NCBI RefSeq assembly: GCF_021117295.1
Contig: NZ_CP088247.1
Coordinates: forward strand, 1,999,001 to 2,063,000
Direction of reading: 5' to 3'
Length of the DNA: 64,000 bases
Origin: Methylorubrum sp. B1-46
Lineage (GTDB): Bacteria > Pseudomonadota > Alphaproteobacteria > Rhizobiales > Beijerinckiaceae
The position numbers and the translations under genes are program-made. Under the pieces are notes generated by a model, which saw nothing but the letters and a program-made list of their open reading frames with translations, was not told where the DNA came from and ran no database searches. Within the stretch, counting starts at the first letter, position 1. Each line of letters starts with the position of its first letter. Below, piece by piece: positions 27,189-34,914 of this stretch.

Positions 27189-28163
27189 ATGAGCTTCACC
27201 CTGATCCAGCAGGCGACGCCCCGCCTGCACCGCTCGGAACTCGCGGTTCCCGGCTCCAACCCGACCTTCATGGAGAAGTCGGCCGCCTCGAACGCCGACG
27301 TGATCTTCCTCGACCTCGAGGACGCGGTGGCGCCCGACGACAAGGAGAAGGCGCGCACCAACATCATCCAGGCGCTGAACGACCTGGATTGGGGCAACAA
27401 GACCATGATGATCCGCATCAACGGTCTCGACACCCACTACATGTACCGCGACGTCGTCGACATCGTGGAGGCCTGCCCGCGCCTCGACATGATCCTGATT
27501 CCCAAGGTCGGCGTGCCGGCCGACGTCTACGCCATCGACGTGCTGACGACGCAGATCGAGCAAGCTAAGAAGCGCGAGAAGAAGATTGGCTTCGAGGTGC
27601 TGATCGAGACCGCGCTCGGCATGGCGAACGTCGAGGCGATCGCCACCTCCTCCAAGCGCCTCGAGGCGATGTCCTTCGGTGTCGCCGACTACGCCGCCTC
27701 GACCCGCGCCCGCTCCACCGTGATCGGCGGCGTGAACCCCGACTACTCGGTGCTCACCGACAAGGACGAGGCCGGCAACCGCCAGACCCACTGGCAGGAT
27801 CCGTGGCTGTTCGCCCAGAACCGCATGCTGGTGGCCTGCCGCGCCTATGGCCTGCGCCCGATCGACGGCCCGTTCGGCGACTTCTCCGATCCGGACGGTT
27901 ACAAGTCGGCGGCCCGTCGCTGCGCCGCGCTCGGCTTCGAGGGCAAGTGGGCGATCCACCCCTCGCAGATCGATCTCGCCAACGAGGTGTTCACCCCCTC
28001 CGAGGCCGAGGTCACCAAGGCCCGCCGCATTCTGGAAGCCATGGAAGAGGCCGCCAAAGCCGGCCGCGGCGCCGTCTCGCTCGACGGCCGCCTGATCGAC
28101 ATCGCCTCGATCCGCATGGCCGAGGCGCTGATCCAGAAGGCCGACGCGATGGGCGGGAAGTAA
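27189..28163 (+). CDS. mcl: L-malyl-CoA/beta-methylmalyl-CoA lyase
   Basis: 324 residues of the CitE-like lyase family. It splits malyl-CoA to acetyl-CoA and glyoxylate, closing the serine cycle. MSFTLIQQATPRLHRSELAVPGSNPTFMEKSAASNADVIFLDLEDAVAPDDKEKAR carries the metal-ligand Asp-Leu-Glu-Asp (DLEDAV); KIGFEVLIETALGMANVEAIA holds the second metal Glu; FGVADYAASTRAR and IDGPFGDFSDPDGYK complete the substrate pocket. The gene is also known as mclA/mcl1. Last gene of the operon, followed 26 nt later by a strong terminator. Confidence 0.97.
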   Translation: MSFTLIQQATPRLHRSELAVPGSNPTFMEKSAASNADVIFLDLEDAVAPDDKEKARTNIIQALNDLDWGNKTMMIRINGLDTHYMYRDVVDIVEACPRLDMILIPKVGVPADVYAIDVLTTQIEQAKKREKKIGFEVLIETALGMANVEAIATSSKRLEAMSFGVADYAASTRARSTVIGGVNPDYSVLTDKDEAGNRQTHWQDPWLFAQNRMLVACRAYGLRPIDGPFGDFSDPDGYKSAARRCAALGFEGKWAIHPSQIDLANEVFTPSEAEVTKARRILEAMEEAAKAGRGAVSLDGRLIDIASIRMAEALIQKADAMGGK

Positions 28164-28189
28164 GCTTTTTCTCGCATTAAAGGCGGAAG

Positions 28190-28218
28190 ATGGCCGGGTT
28201 CGCCCGGCCATTTTTTTG
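28190..28218 (+). terminator. Terminator of the serine cycle operon
   Basis: ATGGCCGGG / CCCGGCCAT stem with a 4-nt loop (TTCG), followed by TTTTTTTG. A textbook rho-independent terminator 26 nt after mcl. Confidence 0.92.
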
Positions 28219-28320
28219 TCGGATCTAACGTTCGGACAAATGGTCGGGCGCCACACGGAGTACGAACTTTTGATGCAGGTAAATTCGGACGTGCGCGTCA
28301 ATTGATAACGAGCCAAGGCT

Positions 28321-28728
28321 GTGTACCGAGGGGGCTTAGCCTTGGAAGGGCATCAAAAATTGTTGGATACAAGAGTTCTCATCGTTGAAGATGAGTATCT
28401 CATCATGGATGAGATCAGGCGCATTGTCGAAGCCGCTGGCGGCATCGTAGTGGGTGCGCACGGTAACCTCGATGATGATGTCTTTGAGCGTTCTGCGATA
28501 AGCTCAGACATCGCCATGCTCGACATCAACATCCGAGGAAAGATGAGCTATCCGCTTGCTGATGTTCTGTGGGCACGCGGCGTTCCCTTTATGTTCGCAA
28601 CCGGCTATGATTTCGATGGTATACCGGAGAAGTTCTCATCCGTGCCAAGGCTTTTAAAGCCGTTTGATGCACATGAGCTTGTGAACGCCCTGGCCGACAC
28701 TCGCGTAAGGGCATCACGTGCCGGATGA
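28321..28728 (+). CDS. Orphan single-domain response regulator
   Basis: About 135 residues starting from GTG 28321 (or a TTG slightly later). A receiver domain begins at VLIVEDEYLIMDEIRRIV with the acidic pair ED, the phospho-acceptor Asp in MLDINI, the Thr/Ala in ATGYD and the Lys in LLKPF. There is no output domain, so it could act as a phosphate relay or sink. G+C is noticeably lower than in neighbouring genes. No kinase is next to it. Confidence 0.72.
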   Translation: MYRGGLALEGHQKLLDTRVLIVEDEYLIMDEIRRIVEAAGGIVVGAHGNLDDDVFERSAISSDIAMLDINIRGKMSYPLADVLWARGVPFMFATGYDFDGIPEKFSSVPRLLKPFDAHELVNALADTRVRASRAG

Positions 28729-28861
28729 GCCGCAATCGGTCCTCGGCTTCTGAGGACTTCTTCTTTGCGATCTGCTTCAACGCTGCGTCGAAATCGGCCT
28801 CTCTCTCGCCAGCCTCATGCGCCGCCTCAATGAAGCGGCGCCTCTGCTCCTCGCGCGTCAG
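28589..28861 (-). CDS. Small conserved hypothetical protein with apparent CTG start (or decayed)
   Basis: In the frame below the TGA of the gene at 28858, the codons read KLTREEQRRRFIEAAHEAG (then EREADFDAALKQIAKKK), which matches a short family of alphaproteobacterial hypothetical proteins in composition and layout. No ATG, GTG or TTG lies between the preceding in-frame stop and this segment, but CTG 28861 overlaps the upstream TGA as CTGA. The C-terminal part runs antisense through the 3' end of the response regulator gene (to 28728), longer than expected; a frameshift near 28740 could have removed the natural stop. Either a CTG-started gene or a pseudogene. Confidence 0.4.
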   Translation of the reverse strand: MTREEQRRRFIEAAHEAGEREADFDAALKQIAKKKSSEAEDRLRLIRHVMPLRECRPGRSQAHVHQTALKALARMRTSPVYHRNHSRLRT

Positions 28862-29088
28862 CTTGACGCTTGCCCGAGTTCTCTCAAAAGCCGGTTCCGG
28901 TCGGCGACATGCGTGGCCTGTGTCGCCTCGAAGGTGTGCAGCAACTCTCGCGCAAGCGTAGCGTCGCGGCCGACCGCTTCCGTCTCCGCAACGATCTCTC
29001 GCTGCCGGCTTAGGTGACGCGCGCCTTCGACAACGTGCCGTTCGGCCAAGGCGGAGTACTCAAGCAGAACCGCGCGTTCCATGCTCAT
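28858..29088 (-). CDS. Small hypothetical protein, alpha-helical
   Basis: 76 residues starting MSMERAVLLEYSALAERHVVEGARHLSRQREIVAETE..., ending ...NRLLRELGQASS. A charged, helix-favouring chain with His/Arg-rich heptads, of a type common in Methylobacterium and relatives. No known function. Its stop overlaps a possible CTG start of a downstream small frame. Confidence 0.65.
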   Translation of the reverse strand: MSMERAVLLEYSALAERHVVEGARHLSRQREIVAETEAVGRDATLARELLHTFEATQATHVADRNRLLRELGQASS

Positions 29089-29174
29089 GGTTAACGCGGA
29101 CCAGCATTGCTGTCTCCTCCGACGGATCTACAGGCGCGAACGATATAGCCGACTTTCTTTTAGCGCGCGGGCAG

Positions 29175-29738
29175 TCAGGCGCGGCCGTTCCGCTCGATCT
29201 CATCGAGGACGGCATCGGGCGCCACGTCCTGGCTGAGTTCGCCGACCTCCGGATCGGCCTTCGTCTCGATCCCCATCCGATCGGTGATGGCCGAGACCAT
29301 CGCGACGAGCTTCGTTACCTCGTGCTCGGCCAGAAGGCCGATATGGAGATCGAGGTCTGCCCGCTTGTCGGCCGCCGCGGCCATCCGGTTCTGGCTGATC
29401 AGCACGAAGGTCGACAGGAAGATCGCCTCGACGGAGGCTGAAGTGCCGAGGATCACGAAGGACTCGTCCCATTTCGGCAGGATCGGCAGCAGACCCGTGT
29501 TCACGAGTGTCCAGAAGCCGAAGAGCACGACGTGCAGCGCCACGAATGCCATGCTGCCGGTGAACCGCGTGATCGTCTCCGCCACGCGATCCTGCAGCGA
29601 GGCCTCGCGCTCCGCCGCGTTCCGGCGCTCCTGCAGCGCTCGGATGTTGCGCACGAGCGCAGGCGCCAGTCCGTCGGGCTGAGGCGGCAGGAAAGTCGTC
29701 CGTGCGGCGGAGGTGTTCCGCTCGTCTTGGCTTGGCAT
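29175..29738 (-). CDS. DUF1003 inner membrane protein
   Basis: 187 residues from ATG 29738 (MPSQDERN), an extension to 29804 being possible. Two transmembrane helices are seen (about 62-82: GSMAFVALHVVLFGFWTLVNTG, and about 95-115: FVILGTSASVEAIFLSTFVLI), followed by the conserved SQNRMAAAADKRADLDLHIGLLAEHEVTKL motif typical of DUF1003, and a C-terminal acidic tail. Function of the family is unknown. Divergent from the dienelactone hydrolase gene at 29975. Confidence 0.85.
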   Translation of the reverse strand: MPSQDERNTSAARTTFLPPQPDGLAPALVRNIRALQERRNAAEREASLQDRVAETITRFTGSMAFVALHVVLFGFWTLVNTGLLPILPKWDESFVILGTSASVEAIFLSTFVLISQNRMAAAADKRADLDLHIGLLAEHEVTKLVAMVSAITDRMGIETKADPEVGELSQDVAPDAVLDEIERNGRA

Positions 29739-29974
29739 CTTCACGGGTCTCAGGAGGAGCCTGAGCGAGCAACCGGCCGGGACCCTGGCATGATCCCACA
29801 TCAGGCCGGGATGCCGCCCGAACGGCCCGTTGAGTTCGGAAGCCGACGCATCGAGCGCCTGGCTCGGCGAAAACCGGCAACGCTCCGGCGCCACCGTCGC
29901 CATTCGCCGATGCGCCCCTATTTCTGCCGCCGGGCGCTGGCCTACCCGACCGACACATTCTTCGAGAGGCGCGC

Positions 29975-30850
29975 ATGACTGCATTCGATGCCGACTTTCG
30001 CAGCCTCGCGGCTCGGACGACACTCTCCCGCCGTACCGTGATTGCCACGAGCCTTGCCGGCGGCTTCGCGCTCGCGGTGCAGCCCGTCGCGGCGCAGACC
30101 ACGATCACCACGGACACGAACGGGCTGACCGCAGGCGAGGTGAAGATCCCGACCCAGGACGGCGAGATCCCGGCTTACCGGGCGATGCCCACCGAGGGCG
30201 GTCCCTTCCCGACCGTGCTCGTTATCCAGGAGATCTTCGGCGTTCACGAGCACATCAAGGATGTGTGCCGCCGGCTGGCCAAGCTCGGCTACTTCGCCCT
30301 GGCGCCCGAGCTCTACGCCCGGCAGGGCGACGTCTCGCGGCTGACGAACATCCAGCAGATCGTCAGCGAGGTCGTCTCCAAGGTGCCCGACGCGCAGGTG
30401 ATGCGCGACCTCGACGCGGCGGTCGCCTATGCCAAGGGAACGGGCAAGGCCGACACGGCCCGGCTGGGCCTCACCGGCTTCTGCTGGGGCGGGCGCATCA
30501 CTTGGCTCTACGCCGCCCACAATCCGAACGTGAAGGCGGGCGTCGCGTGGTACGGGCGCCTCGTCGGCGATGCCTCGGACCTGATGCCGAAGCATCCGGT
30601 CGATGTCGCCGCGGACCTCAAGGCGCCGGTGCTCGGCCTCTATGGAGGGGCCGATCAGGGCATCCCCGTCGCCACGATCGACCGGATGAAGGAGGCCTGC
30701 CGGGCCGCGGGCAAGACCTGCGAGTTCGTGGTCTACCCGGACGCGCCGCACGCGTTCCACGCCGATTACCGCCCGAGTTACCGCGCCGAGCCGGCTCAGG
30801 ACGGCTGGCGGCGGTTGCAGGACTGGTTCCGGCAGCACGGCGTGGCCTGA
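29975..30850 (+). CDS. Exported dienelactone hydrolase family protein
   Basis: 291 residues with a twin-arginine-like signal ([21 protein letters not shown]) cleaved near residue 40. The alpha/beta hydrolase of the DLH family has the nucleophile Cys in GLTGFCWGG (about residue 169), the Asp in YGGADQGIP and the His in DAPHAFHAD. Natural substrates in this subfamily vary (carboxymethylenebutenolide or related esters). Nothing nearby shows a catabolic pathway, so the substrate is open. Confidence 0.85.
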   Translation: MTAFDADFRSLAARTTLSRRTVIATSLAGGFALAVQPVAAQTTITTDTNGLTAGEVKIPTQDGEIPAYRAMPTEGGPFPTVLVIQEIFGVHEHIKDVCRRLAKLGYFALAPELYARQGDVSRLTNIQQIVSEVVSKVPDAQVMRDLDAAVAYAKGTGKADTARLGLTGFCWGGRITWLYAAHNPNVKAGVAWYGRLVGDASDLMPKHPVDVAADLKAPVLGLYGGADQGIPVATIDRMKEACRAAGKTCEFVVYPDAPHAFHADYRPSYRAEPAQDGWRRLQDWFRQHGVA

Positions 30851-30889
30851 CCCTGCGTCCGGCGGATCGCTTCGGGCTTCGCCTCACGC

Positions 30890-30981
30890 CGTCATCGCGA
30901 GCGGCAGCGAAGCGATCCAGAAGCGCGCCCTCTCCGGACAAGCCGCGCCCTGGATTGCCACGGATTCTCCGCGCAATGACG
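30890..30981. repeat. Palindromic repeat family B, copy 2
   Basis: 92 nt with ends CGTCATCGCGAGC and CGCAATGACG; matches copy 1 at 21638-21730. Located 40 nt after the dienelactone hydrolase stop. Confidence 0.85.
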
Positions 30982-31004
30982 GCGGCGGTTATCCGTGCCC
31001 GCTT

Positions 31005-31088
31005 TAGAGTGCCTCACAAAACTCCCGATCACCGGCCGTTCTCGCTCTGTAGACGACTGAGCAGAGAGAGTTTTGTGAGAGACACTTA
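31005..31088. repeat. 84-bp inverted repeat family C, copy 1
   Basis: Starts TAGAGTGCCTCACAAAACTC and ends GAGTTTTGTGAGAGACACTTA. The last bases (31086-31088) are the stop codon of the pterin dehydratase gene on the minus strand. The centre (TCACCGGCCGTTCTCGCTCT) is shared with copy 2. Lies between convergent genes. Confidence 0.88.
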
Positions 31089-31463
31089 CTTCTCGTACTT
31101 GATATAGGCGAAGCGCGGATCGGCCGGCGTGCCCTCCAGGGCGCCGCCCTCGGCGCCCGGCTGCCAAGCCACCACCTCCTCGATCTTCTTCGCCAGCGCA
31201 AAATCCTTCTCGGTGATGCCCTTGGCGGCGTGGTTCATCAGCCGCACCTCGACCCAGGCGTAGGAGGCGGTGAGGTCCGGGTGGTGCCACGCGGCTTCGG
31301 CCAGATGGCCCACCGTGTTGATGACCATCAGCGTGCTCTTCCACGAGGCGGTCTTGTAGGTCCGCCGGATCCAGCCGTCCTCCAGCCGCCATTCCGGCAG
31401 CTCGTCCTTGAGCCGGCGTTCCACCGTCGCGTCGTCGAGGACGCCTTCGCGCGCTTGAGTCAT
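31086..31463 (-). CDS. 4a-hydroxytetrahydrobiopterin (pterin-4a-carbinolamine) dehydratase
   Basis: 125 residues. The PCD/DCoH fold has LPEWRLEDGWIRRTYKTASWKSTLMVINTVGHLAEAAWHHPDLTASYAWVEVRLMNHAAKGITEKDFALAKKIEEV with the catalytic His pair (HH) and the later His. Normally recycles oxidised biopterin; in methylotrophs a role with H4MPT is conceivable but not shown. The stop codon forms the last bases of repeat copy C1. Transcribed alone on the minus strand. Confidence 0.93.
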   Translation of the reverse strand: MTQAREGVLDDATVERRLKDELPEWRLEDGWIRRTYKTASWKSTLMVINTVGHLAEAAWHHPDLTASYAWVEVRLMNHAAKGITEKDFALAKKIEEVVAWQPGAEGGALEGTPADPRFAYIKYEK

Positions 31464-31662
31464 CGTCACACTCCCATCGGATACGGCGAAAACGTGCTTC
31501 GGGACCGGCGGCGGCGCAAGCGGCGACCGTGAAGCGCGAAAGCCCGCATGTCGCAGCGGAAACGCTCGGGCGCGCTGTGGACGAGGCGGGAGCGAGTCCC
31601 TATTAAAAAATTCAACAGAAACTCCCGCCTTCGCAGGGCCGGGACGCTCTGACCGACAATTC

Positions 31663-32670
31663 ATGAGGACGCCCATGCTGTCACGGCGCGGAATGCTCGC
31701 GACGGCGGCTCTGTCGCTCGCGGCGGCGCTGCCGATGGCTCGCCGCGCGCGGGCGGCGGGCGAGACGTTCCGGCTCGGCGTGCTGCCCTTCGGCACCGCC
31801 TCGTGGGAGGCGGCCGTCATCAAGGCGCGCGGCTTCGACGCGGCCAACGGATTCACCCTCGACATCGTCAAGCTCGCCGGCAACGACGCCGCCCGCATCG
31901 CCTTCCTCGGCGGCCAAGTGGACGCGATCGTCGGTGACCTGATCTTCGCCGCCCGCCTCGGCAACGAGGGGCGCGGCGTGCGCTTCTCGCCCTACTCGAC
32001 CACGGAAGGGGCGCTGATGGTCCCGGCCGGCAGCCCGATCACCGATCTGAAGAGCCTGTCGGGCCGGCGGCTCGGTGTGGCGGGCGGGGCGCTCGACAAG
32101 AACTGGATCCTGCTGAAGGCGCAGGCGCAGGAGACGGCGGGGCTCGACCTCGCCAGCGCCGCGCAGATCGCCTACGGCGCTCCGCCGCTCCTGGCGCAGA
32201 AGCTGGAGAGCGGCGAACTCGACTCGGCCCTGCTCTACTGGCAGTTCTGCGCCCGCCTCGAAGCCAAGGGTTTCAAGCGGCTGATCTCGGCCGACGACAT
32301 GATGCGCGCCTTCGGCGCCAAGGGCGCCGTCTCGCTGATCGGTTATCTCTTCGAGGGACAGACCGTGGCCGACCGGGGCGAGGTGGTGCGGGGATTCGCC
32401 CGCGCCTCGGCCGCCGCCAAGGACGCGCTGGCCAACGAGCCGGACCTTTGGGAAACGGTCCGCCCGCTGATGGCGGCCGAGGATGACGCCACCTTCACCG
32501 CGCTCAAGCGCGACTTCCTCGCCGGCATCCCGCGCCGGCCGATCGCCGCCGAGCGCGCGGACGGCGAGCGCATCTACGCGGCCCTGGACCGGCTCGCGGG
32601 AGCGCAACTCCTCGGCGTCGGCAAGACGCTGCCGCCGAACCTCTATCTCGATGCCGCGGGCAACGGCTGA
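31663..32670 (+). CDS. ABC transporter substrate-binding protein (NMT1/SsuA-like)
   Basis: 335 residues with a twin-arginine-like signal peptide (LSRRGMLATAALSLAAALPMARRARA). The mature protein has the NMT1/THI5-like fold: FRLGVLPFGTASWEAAVIKARGFDAANGFTLDIVKLAGNDAARIAFLGGQVDAIVGDLI. It is followed by permease and ATPase genes of the aliphatic sulfonate/nitrate/taurine transporter class. The substrate cannot be read from sequence; the location upstream of xoxF makes a methylotrophy-linked ligand attractive but unproven. Confidence 0.85.
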   Translation: MRTPMLSRRGMLATAALSLAAALPMARRARAAGETFRLGVLPFGTASWEAAVIKARGFDAANGFTLDIVKLAGNDAARIAFLGGQVDAIVGDLIFAARLGNEGRGVRFSPYSTTEGALMVPAGSPITDLKSLSGRRLGVAGGALDKNWILLKAQAQETAGLDLASAAQIAYGAPPLLAQKLESGELDSALLYWQFCARLEAKGFKRLISADDMMRAFGAKGAVSLIGYLFEGQTVADRGEVVRGFARASAAAKDALANEPDLWETVRPLMAAEDDATFTALKRDFLAGIPRRPIAAERADGERIYAALDRLAGAQLLGVGKTLPPNLYLDAAGNG

Positions 32671-32715
32671 CGTCTTGGCGATCATCTCGGCGATCATGGC
32701 TCCGGCCCCGGTCCA

Positions 32716-33462
32716 TTGACCCTGCGCATGGCCCTGCTCGCGCGCCTCCTCTCCCTCGGTGTCCTCCTCGCCCTCTGGCAAGGCGTCTCCGTCTACGCCG
32801 ACACGCGGACCCTGCCGGCGCCGAGCGCGGTGCTGGCTTTCGTCCTGCGGGAGGCGGAGACCGGAAGCCTTCTCTTCAATGTCGGGGTCACGCTCGCCCG
32901 CGTGGCCGTCTCCTTCGTCATTGCCATGAGTCTCGGCGTGCTGCTCGGGATCGCGCTCGGCCGCTCGCGGCTGGCCGACCGGCTGCTCGATACGCCGCTC
33001 CTCGTCGTCCTCAACACGCCGGCCCTCGTCATCACGGTGCTGGCCTATGTCTGGCTCGGGCTCACCGAGACCGCGGCCATCGTCGCGGTGGCACTCAACA
33101 AGCTGCCCAATGTCGCGGTCATCATGCGCGAGGGCGCCCGCGGCCTCGATCCGGGCCTGGAGGAGATGGCGGCGACCTATCGCTTCGACCGGCGCACCTG
33201 GATCGCCCACGTGCTGCTGCCGCAGCTCCAGCCCTTCATGGTGGCGGCGGCGCGCTCCGGCATCTCGCTCGCCTGGAAGATCGTGCTGGTGGTCGAGCTG
33301 CTCGGGCGCCCGAACGGCGTCGGCTTTGCCATCAACTACTACTTCACCCTCTTCGACGTCACAGCGGTGATCGGCTACAGCCTCGTCTTCATGAGCGTGA
33401 TGCTCGCCATCGACGCCCTTCTCCTCCAGCCCCTCGACGCCCATGTCCGCCGCTGGCGCTGA
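32716..33462 (+). CDS. ABC transporter permease (SsuC/NitT-like)
   Basis: 248 residues from TTG 32716 (ATG 32728 is an alternative). About six hydrophobic segments, with the cytoplasmic EAA-like loop in EEMAATYRFDRRTWIAHVLLPQLQPFMVAAARSGISLAWK. It contacts the ATPase encoded next. The end overlaps the start of the ATPase gene by 20 nt, indicating coupled translation. Inner membrane. Confidence 0.85.
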   Translation: MTLRMALLARLLSLGVLLALWQGVSVYADTRTLPAPSAVLAFVLREAETGSLLFNVGVTLARVAVSFVIAMSLGVLLGIALGRSRLADRLLDTPLLVVLNTPALVITVLAYVWLGLTETAAIVAVALNKLPNVAVIMREGARGLDPGLEEMAATYRFDRRTWIAHVLLPQLQPFMVAAARSGISLAWKIVLVVELLGRPNGVGFAINYYFTLFDVTAVIGYSLVFMSVMLAIDALLLQPLDAHVRRWR

Positions 33463-34216
33463 GGCGATGGGCGCGACCGGCGGCGGGCCCGCGCCGCTCC
33501 TGACGGTACGGGTGGATCGCAAGGTCTACCGTAAGGCCCGCACCGAGGCCGTGGAGGCGGTGCGCGGCCTCGCCTTCGAGCTTCATGCTGGCGAGATCAC
33601 CTGCCTCATCGGTCCCTCCGGGGCAGGCAAGACCACCACCCTACGCATCCTGCTCGGCCTCGACCGCGACTTCGAGGGCAGCGTCAGCCCCGAGCCGTCC
33701 CAGGCCGGCATCGCCATGGTGTTTCAGGACCCGCGGCTGCTGCCCTGGCGCACCATCGAGCAGAATGTCCGGCTCGGCCTGCCCCGTGAGCGCCGGGCGC
33801 TCGGCCTCGACGATCTGTTCGAATCGCTCGGGCTCACGCCCTGGCGCGCCCATTATCCCGGCGCGCTGTCGCTCGGAATGCAGCGCCGGGTGGCGCTGGC
33901 GCGGGCGCTGGCGCTCGAGCCGCGCATCCTCGTTCTCGACGAGCCCTTCGTCTCGCTCGACGACGCGGCCGCCTCGTCCCTGCGCGGCCTGGTGGTCGCC
34001 GCGGTGGGCCGCTCCGGCACGAGCGTCTTGATGGTCACGCACAACGTCGCCGAGGCGATCGAGATCGCGGACCGGCTCCTGCTGGTCTCACCGCGGCCGG
34101 CCCACCTCCTGGCGAGCCTGCCTCTCGACCGACCGCGCCCGGAGCGGGACCGGGCCTGGGCCGATGAAACCCGTCGCGGCATGGCCGCCCGCTTCCCCGG
34201 CATCGTTGCATCCTAA
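33443..34216 (+). CDS. ABC transporter ATP-binding protein (SsuB/NitD-like)
   Basis: 257 residues. Walker A GPSGAGKTTTL at about residues 56-66, Q-loop FQDPRLLPWR, signature LSLGMQRR (the usual LSGGQ is replaced by LSLGM, common in this subfamily), Walker B ILVLDEPF, D-loop SLDD and H-loop VTHNVAEA. It energises the permease. Its stop is followed by about 700 nt before xoxF. Confidence 0.88.
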   Translation: MSAAGAEAMGATGGGPAPLLTVRVDRKVYRKARTEAVEAVRGLAFELHAGEITCLIGPSGAGKTTTLRILLGLDRDFEGSVSPEPSQAGIAMVFQDPRLLPWRTIEQNVRLGLPRERRALGLDDLFESLGLTPWRAHYPGALSLGMQRRVALARALALEPRILVLDEPFVSLDDAAASSLRGLVVAAVGRSGTSVLMVTHNVAEAIEIADRLLLVSPRPAHLLASLPLDRPRPERDRAWADETRRGMAARFPGIVAS

Positions 34217-34599
34217 GACTGGGGCCGAGGCGAAGACGCGTCGGCGATCCGACTCGTCCTGACCCTTGAGCCTCCGTGCGCTCCCAATGCCCTGGCTCTC
34301 CGCGACCGGGGCTGCTGTCTCTTAAGGATAAGCGGCACCGTCTGGTGCAAAATTTTCCCGGCTGCCGCTCCGGTCTCGGGCGGTCGAAACAGACCATCCG
34401 GACCGCTTTCGTCCGCGAACGATTTTGCGGTGCGGCATCGATCGCCGCGCAGGATGAGCGCCTCGACAGGAATTAAAGTGCTTTGTTCGCATGCCGAATG
34501 GGAAAAGATCGCTAGCCCATGCGCCGTGCGCATTCCGAGGGCTAATTCGGATCTATGTAATGTCAAAGCAAAGTTGAAGCCTGTGCGCTGCATATCAAA

Positions 34600-34614
34600 T
34601 TTTGCACCGCAAAA
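34600..34614. promoter_or_regulatory. Perfect palindrome TTTTGC-N3-GCAAAA upstream of xoxF
   Basis: TTTTGCACCGCAAAA, 6-bp arms around ACC, 300 nt before the xoxF start. The reverse complement has the same core (TTGC-GGT-GCAA) as the palindrome directly before xoxG at 36827-36839. Confidence 0.5.
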
Positions 34615-34684
34615 AGCGCGCTTTGTCGAGAAAATTTCCTGATAAAGGCTGTGTCTGCTGCGACATTCGACGCGCGAAATCGAG

Positions 34685-34712
34685 TTGACGGCGCCGGAAA
34701 TTTTCTTAGAGT
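34685..34712 (+). promoter_or_regulatory. Possible xoxF promoter
   Basis: TTGACG (34685-34690), 16-nt spacer, TAGAGT (34707-34712). Pattern-based guess only. Confidence 0.3.
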
Positions 34713-34914
34713 TCGTTCAAGCTTCGGTTCGAGGGGACCGCTAAGGGATGCGGAACCAGCCGCGTAAGCTGCCGGGAAAACAGGATTATCCTGAATACCA
34801 AGTGGCCGTCGCGAGCTGCCGGAGCGAATACCATCCCTGTCGCAAACAGCAGGTCAATCCAGGGTGAGCAGCGGGCTGCTGTTCGTCGGCCGATAAGACC
34901 TGTCGGAGGAATCC

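Larger units (their letters stand above)
34217..34914 (+). promoter_or_regulatory. Long A+T-enriched upstream region of xoxF
   Basis: About 700 nt of lower G+C content than the genes on either side, without a convincing gene. It holds a perfect inverted repeat TTTTGC-ACC-GCAAAA (34600-34614), a related half-site TTTTGCGGTGC (34423-34433) and GGTGCAAAA (34344-34352), which look like regulator binding sites. TTGACG at 34685 with TAGAGT at 34707 is a possible promoter. Confidence 0.5.

Noticed and set aside
31681..33522. Minus-strand frame of 613 codons
   Set aside because: Antisense to the ABC substrate-binding and permease genes, which have clear family motifs.
34430..34642. Possible 70-codon gene upstream of xoxF
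   Set aside because: No ribosome binding site, no hydrophobic or domain signal, and it overlaps the candidate operator region.
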